The notes under the pieces were generated by a model. It had not been told where the DNA came from and searched no databases. It saw only the letters and a program-made list of their open reading frames with translations. A stretch of DNA of 64,000 nt from Muricea muricata (lineage: Eukaryota; Cnidaria; Anthozoa; Malacalcyonacea; Plexauridae). Positions 59,741 to 64,000 of this stretch are shown here, in pieces; position 1 is the stretch's first letter; each line of letters starts with the position of its first letter. Both the position numbers and the translations under genes were made by a program. The stretch is from positions 255,501 to 319,500 of the forward strand of contig CAWLCR010000065.1 in assembly GCA_963855995.1 (NCBI GenBank), read 5' to 3'.

Positions 59741-60076
59741 TCAGGGTATTTTTTAAGAGATTGGCTTGAGAGGCCTCAACCCTCCTGTTAAATACATAAG
59801 CAATGCAACCTAAAACTATATAAGCATGTTTCGTACACCAATAATATTATTACACTACCACTAATAATATAAAACAGGGGGTTGTTTTGCCTGCCCCCCC
59901 CCCAGTAAAATCACTGGGGGGGGCAAAACAACCCCCTGGTTTTATGTTCTTAAAGTATTGCAATAACGTTATTAACGCACAAAACATACCGCGGCCGGGC
60001 GTATTTTATGTTGCATTGCTTATTTATTTAACAGGGGTTTGATACCTCTCAAGCCAATCCCTTAAAAAGGTCCTGA
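59741..60076. repeat. Nested palindrome (hairpin inside a longer inverted repeat)
   Basis: The outer arms share GGCTTGAGAGG-...-CCTGTTAAATA-ATAAGCAATGCAAC, about 59741-59812 versus 60009-60076. The inner hairpin 59872-59943 has ~33-bp arms (AACAGGGGGTTGTTTTGCC / GGCAAAACAACCCCCTGG) with C- and G-runs. Likely one MITE inserted in another. Confidence 0.8.
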
Positions 60077-60457
60077 AATTTTCACACTTAAACACGAAAA
60101 TTTTGCAAAAATACTAACTCTAGAGGGACAATGACTTCTTTACAACATTTGACAAGTATTATTTTGCTTTGAAACAACTGAAAACTCGAGAATTTTGAAA
60201 AAATACAAACGTTTTTGGGTTTAAAACGGCAGAAAATTGTTAGGATGCACAAAACCTGCCTTACGTCACAGTTTCTAAGGCTCTCATCCTTTGCTCTCAT
60301 TGGCCATATTTTCCCGCGAAATGGTGTATTTACCTTACAGCATGCTCAGAGTAGCATGTGCAGTCGCTTTTCGGGCAACTGTGGTTTATACTCTCAAGTC
60401 GAAACCTTCTTTATATTTTTTATAAAAAGCTTGTATTCATATATACAGTATGTACAA

Positions 60458-63400
60458 ATGTTTTGTTCTGCCTGTGGAAGTTCGTGCATACCAAATGCCA
60501 AGTTTTGCCATCAGTGTGGTAAAGAATTGTCCAACACTAGTAGCATATCATCTCAGTCATCTGGTACTCCTACGAGTAGTACGTCTGCGACTGAGAACAC
60601 CACTATAAAAAGGTCGGGTGTGAGATCATTCCAGTCTTATCGAGCCCGAAAGGAGGAAGAACGATCCAAGTTTTTCAAAAATTGTAGCACAAGAACGAAG
60701 AAAGTTAAACTTGAGGCGAACCTACCCAAGGAAGTGAAAATTAACATTGGGGTACTAATACTGAAAGATGGTAAACTTTCACTAAAGGGAGGCGCAACAC
60801 TTCCTTTGACCGTTGCCCCCACCATTGGATCTGAAGAGTTGCTGGCAAAAGCTGTTAAAAAACACACTAGATTTAACGAACAATTGTTCAAACGGTATAA
60901 AGTTTACCGACTTCTCTATGCAGATTATAAAGAAGTAACAACAATTCCTGGTTCAGAAGAGCCGTTTACATTAAGTAAATACAAAGAAGAAATTGACAAG
61001 CCCTACTCTCGGATCAATTTTTTTCTGGTTTCTGCAGTTGATTATTGTAGCAGTAAAATGGACAGTGATGATAGTGATTGTTCCAATGAAGATCCAGCAT
61101 GTACTAGTGTCAGTGATGCAATGCATGTTACCCAAAATTATTTTAATGCAAATGGAACACTTCCTAGTCAAGAAAACGTTGAAGAAAGTGTGTACATAAT
61201 ACCACTGAGGCAGCGACATCAAGTGATGCTACAGCAAATGTTGATGCAAATGAAACAGATGGTGTTATGGCTTTACCACAGGACCAGCAACATGTCCAAT
61301 GTCCAGTATGTCTGGCTAGCTTCCCTTTGTCTGAGATTGTCGCTCATGCTGACACATGCTCTATGTGGCTTTTGGAGGATGATGATGATGTTGTAGTTGA
61401 ATTTTCTGAATTGAACGAGATAAGCTCAACTGTAGGCAATGAATGTGTATCATCAGTAGGAGCAAAAGAGGTTCTGATACAGGAAATTTCATGTATTGCT
61501 TCAACAGTGCTAAGTGAGGAACCAAAGCGATTAACAGTTCGAAGGAAATTTATATGGCAAGATTTCAAAAATGCACACCAAAAAAGGTTCACTTCAAAAG
61601 ACAGGCTGAAAGTTATCTTCTTGGGTGAGCCTGCTGTAGACGATGGTGGGCCCAGAAGGGAGCTGTTTTCAGGTATTAAACTGAATAATTAGAAAAATAC
61701 ACCTGCTGCATGTATCACCTTTCTATCACTTGTTAAGATTACTGTCAGTAATTAGTTTATTATCACCTGGAGGGCAGCCAACCCTCTTGGAGAATTTTGT
61801 ATAACCACCTATTACTTAAATGCTGCTGTTCTATTGTTCTATAATTGTTTCTTTAATGAACATTTACTATAATTACCCCTGCCTCCATATTATAGTAGGG
61901 GTACAGTTATGTAAAGCTGCATTTAACTTCCATTTTATCAGTTCATTTGTTCACAGAACCAATTTTTCATCTGACTATTTACCAATTGTTTACAATCGCA
62001 TGTATTTGATAATTTCTGGTAAGTTCCTATGTCTTTATGATTGGCTGACTGCATCAAACTAAAGGTGATTGGAACATTTAATTAACAGAAAGTTGATCTT
62101 TAAGGTGTTGTTTTAAATAGCTCATATCTTGAGTTTACAAGATATGCTACTGTTCAGAGTATGTTTTAATTGTGCTTTTTATCATTCAAATATTTTCTGC
62201 TGGTAAAACTTTTCAAGTAAATTTTGTTTCCAGGCTTCTTTCAAGCCTGAAAATGCCTGTGATTACCTGGGAACAGGAGAAAGTCAGGGTTGCATACAAG
62301 TTAATTATCATTGATTGCAATGCACCCGCACATTTAATCATATTTTTTTCATCTGATATCATATTCATGATCTTTAGTGGTTATATATTATTTGCAATAA
62401 TCCAATTATTCACTTGCAGAATTAATGTCATTCTTGGAAAGGAGATTCTTTTGCAATGGAAAGCCTATACAATCGACTTTGGGTCTTACCAATGGAGATT
62501 TCAAGCTATGTGGGGTAGTGATGGGTATGTCGATTCTGCAAGGTGGACCAGCACCTAATTTCATGGCTACTAGCATTGCTTCTTACCTGGTTGGTTCCAT
62601 ACTGCAGCCAAAAGATAATAAAAACAAATGTTATCAAACACTTTGTGAAAGTGTAAGTATCTAGTAATTTATTTTCTACAGTTAATTTATATGTTACAGG
62701 GGTTTTAAATTTTAATCTCATCCTCCCTTAACACAGAGAGACAGAGGCCAGATAACCTCTGTCTTGCAGGTTAGTAATTCCCCCAGATTTGCTAATTTGA
62801 TTTCATTACTCAAAACTTTGTGGTCATTGTCAGCTAATGTTTGGACAGTATACATTACCAGATTAATATATGCTCAATCATTCTGAAACCAAAGTATCCC
62901 ATATGGACTTTGGGGATTTGACTTATTTGTCATATTAATGAAGACAAAATGCAGTATATATATTTTCATTGACAACATGCATCTTCATCTTTATGGTGCT
63001 TCTGGTTGTTAAATTCATTGCATTGCCTTAAATGATGATGTCACTCAGGCAACTTTAACAGCCAAAAAGACCATGAAGATGAAGATATTCTCAATGAAAA
63101 TATCACAAATATGTCAAATCCCCAAAGTCTGCAATTGTGCATTTTAGCAATTTTTAAGTTTACCTTTAAATACAGGTACTTACTCTTGATATTATTGCAC
63201 ATCCTTTATTACTACAGTTGTTAAATGCAGCAAGTGATTCAGAAATTCAGACCATTCTCTCTAGTGACCAATCTCTTGATTTATTGGGTGAAATTGGTTA
63301 TCATGGTATACCACAAAAGGAGACATTAGCAACTGTTAAAGGCATTATTCAGTAAGTGGCCATTTGCCTTCTCTATTAATTGTCAGTATTAATTATTAAC

Positions 63401-63904
63401 AGAGATACATGTGTGTACTAGAAAGTTCTAGAGTGATAGTATTTTATAGTTGAAAGAGACAATCTCCTAATAGTGATTTTATGGCTTGAATCTTTGAAGA
63501 GAGGGACCTAGCTAGCAAAAGCTTTGTTATTAGATGTTAATTTGTATATGCAGTTCATTTGTAAATAGATCTAGGGCATTGCTGTTGGATTTTATTTGTT
63601 ATAAATTATTTATAGTGTGAAATGTTATCAAACATAACTCTTCAGGATAACTGTCGGGTTGGTAACTTCCGTTTAGCCATACCATTTTTCAGTCTACTTC
63701 TTACCACGCAATATTGGCTAAAATATAGAACCGCATTTTGTATATGGCTGATTCTCCATGTTTTGCTGTAGGTCCTTATGCATCAAAGGCCAACTGGAAG
63801 AACACTTGCCACAGCTATTACAAATTGAAAGTGGGCTGGCAGAATGTGACTTACTCACATTAGAAACAATCCGAAAGTTTGGCAGCCTGTGTTCGAAACT
63901 GGTA
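60458..63904 (+). CDS. HECT-type ubiquitin ligase-like gene (G2E3-like family), 3' end outside window
   Basis: The first exon starts at ATG 60458 with a zinc ribbon (MFCSACGSSCIPNAKFCHQC), then a basic region and a long middle segment. Further on are a UBZ-like finger (CPVCLASFPLSEIVAHADTC, ~61290-61350) and acidic residues. The start of a HECT domain (GEPAVDDGGPRRELFSG, ~61625-61673) follows, with a donor after TTTTCAG. Later exons: possible ~62235-62312; ~62421-62653 (LMSFLERRFFCNGK, VMGMSILQGGPAPNFM); ~63222-63352 (DLLGEIGYHGIPQKE); ~63771-63903 (LEEHLPQLLQIESGL). The catalytic-Cys lobe lies beyond the window. HECT ligases transfer ubiquitin through a Cys intermediate; such G2E3-like genes are numerous in cnidarians and fish. 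The reading frame changes near 61180-61200 inside exon 1 without an obvious intron. Confidence 0.7.
61693..62234 (+). other. Intron of the HECT-type gene
   Basis: AT-rich, no coding signal; lies between the HECT-start exon and the next supported exon. Confidence 0.5.
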
Positions 63905-64000
63905 ATATGTTTAAGGTGTCATCAGGGGAAATCCTTGACGATAGTGTGGTTGAATTCAGTGAATCACAAATTTTGAAAGAATTTGAGATTGACACTCACA

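Overview
The window is AT-rich animal DNA. It has spliceosomal introns, long dinucleotide tracts, many foldback (MITE-like) repeats and a dense set of animal-type transposable elements. BEL/Pao and DIRS retrotransposons, a CR1/L2-type LINE, hAT, KDZ (Zisupton-group) and Academ-like DNA transposons, plus an expanded-type HECT gene, together suggest a marine invertebrate, most likely a cnidarian. That placement is inferred from the element repertoire, not from a diagnostic gene. Very little of the window is ordinary host coding sequence.

Layout. 1-1.6 kb: gag end of a BEL/Pao element that continues off the left edge. 2.0-3.6 kb: a 1.15-kb long-TIR element inside CA/TA microsatellites. 3.95-14.03 kb: a decayed minus-strand BEL/Pao element with exact 5-bp target duplications. 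Its 5' LTR is split by a 4.1-kb insertion, which itself holds a 2.7-kb hAT element with exact 8-bp target duplications (three nested layers). 14.2-16.4 kb: 5' half of a LINE (ORF1 plus endonuclease). 16.4-19.7 kb: a degenerate, unexplained array. 20.5-21.9 kb: a small plus-strand gene of phase-0 mini-exons separated by near-duplicate ~74-bp introns, cut off by a LINE 3' end.

22.7-54.2 kb is the most unusual part. Two almost identical 7.07-kb Academ-like transposons (XPG/FEN1-type nuclease and Cys-rich domains) lie in opposite orientation, 23971-31040 and 47107-54183, with 16 kb between them. Next to one end of each is a compact block of small, tightly packed, intronless ORFs of viral character: transmembrane microproteins, a coiled-coil protein, a zinc ribbon, a Cys-rich protein and a candidate Bcl-2-like protein. 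Perfect palindromes follow several of these genes. Flipping the 16-kb spacer back would join the two blocks around one transposon and make all but the Bcl-2-like ORF co-directional. I therefore read them as one endogenous DNA-virus-like relic split by an inversion between the transposon copies. No polymerase, integrase, ATPase or capsid gene is visible, so assignment to Polinton/adintovirus-like viruses is only a suggestion. The spacer also holds a 1.9-kb foldback element, a third BEL gag fragment, a DIRS element flanked on both sides by the same 112-bp satellite and carrying a non-autonomous hAT, two MITEs and a KDZ transposase remnant.

54.2-60.1 kb is mostly noncoding: MITEs, one HMG-box-like exon, a 21-bp minisatellite and a nested palindrome. 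60.4 kb to the right edge is the best host-gene candidate: a multi-exon gene with an N-terminal zinc ribbon, a UBZ-like finger and the start of a HECT domain (G2E3-like ubiquitin ligase family), running off the window.
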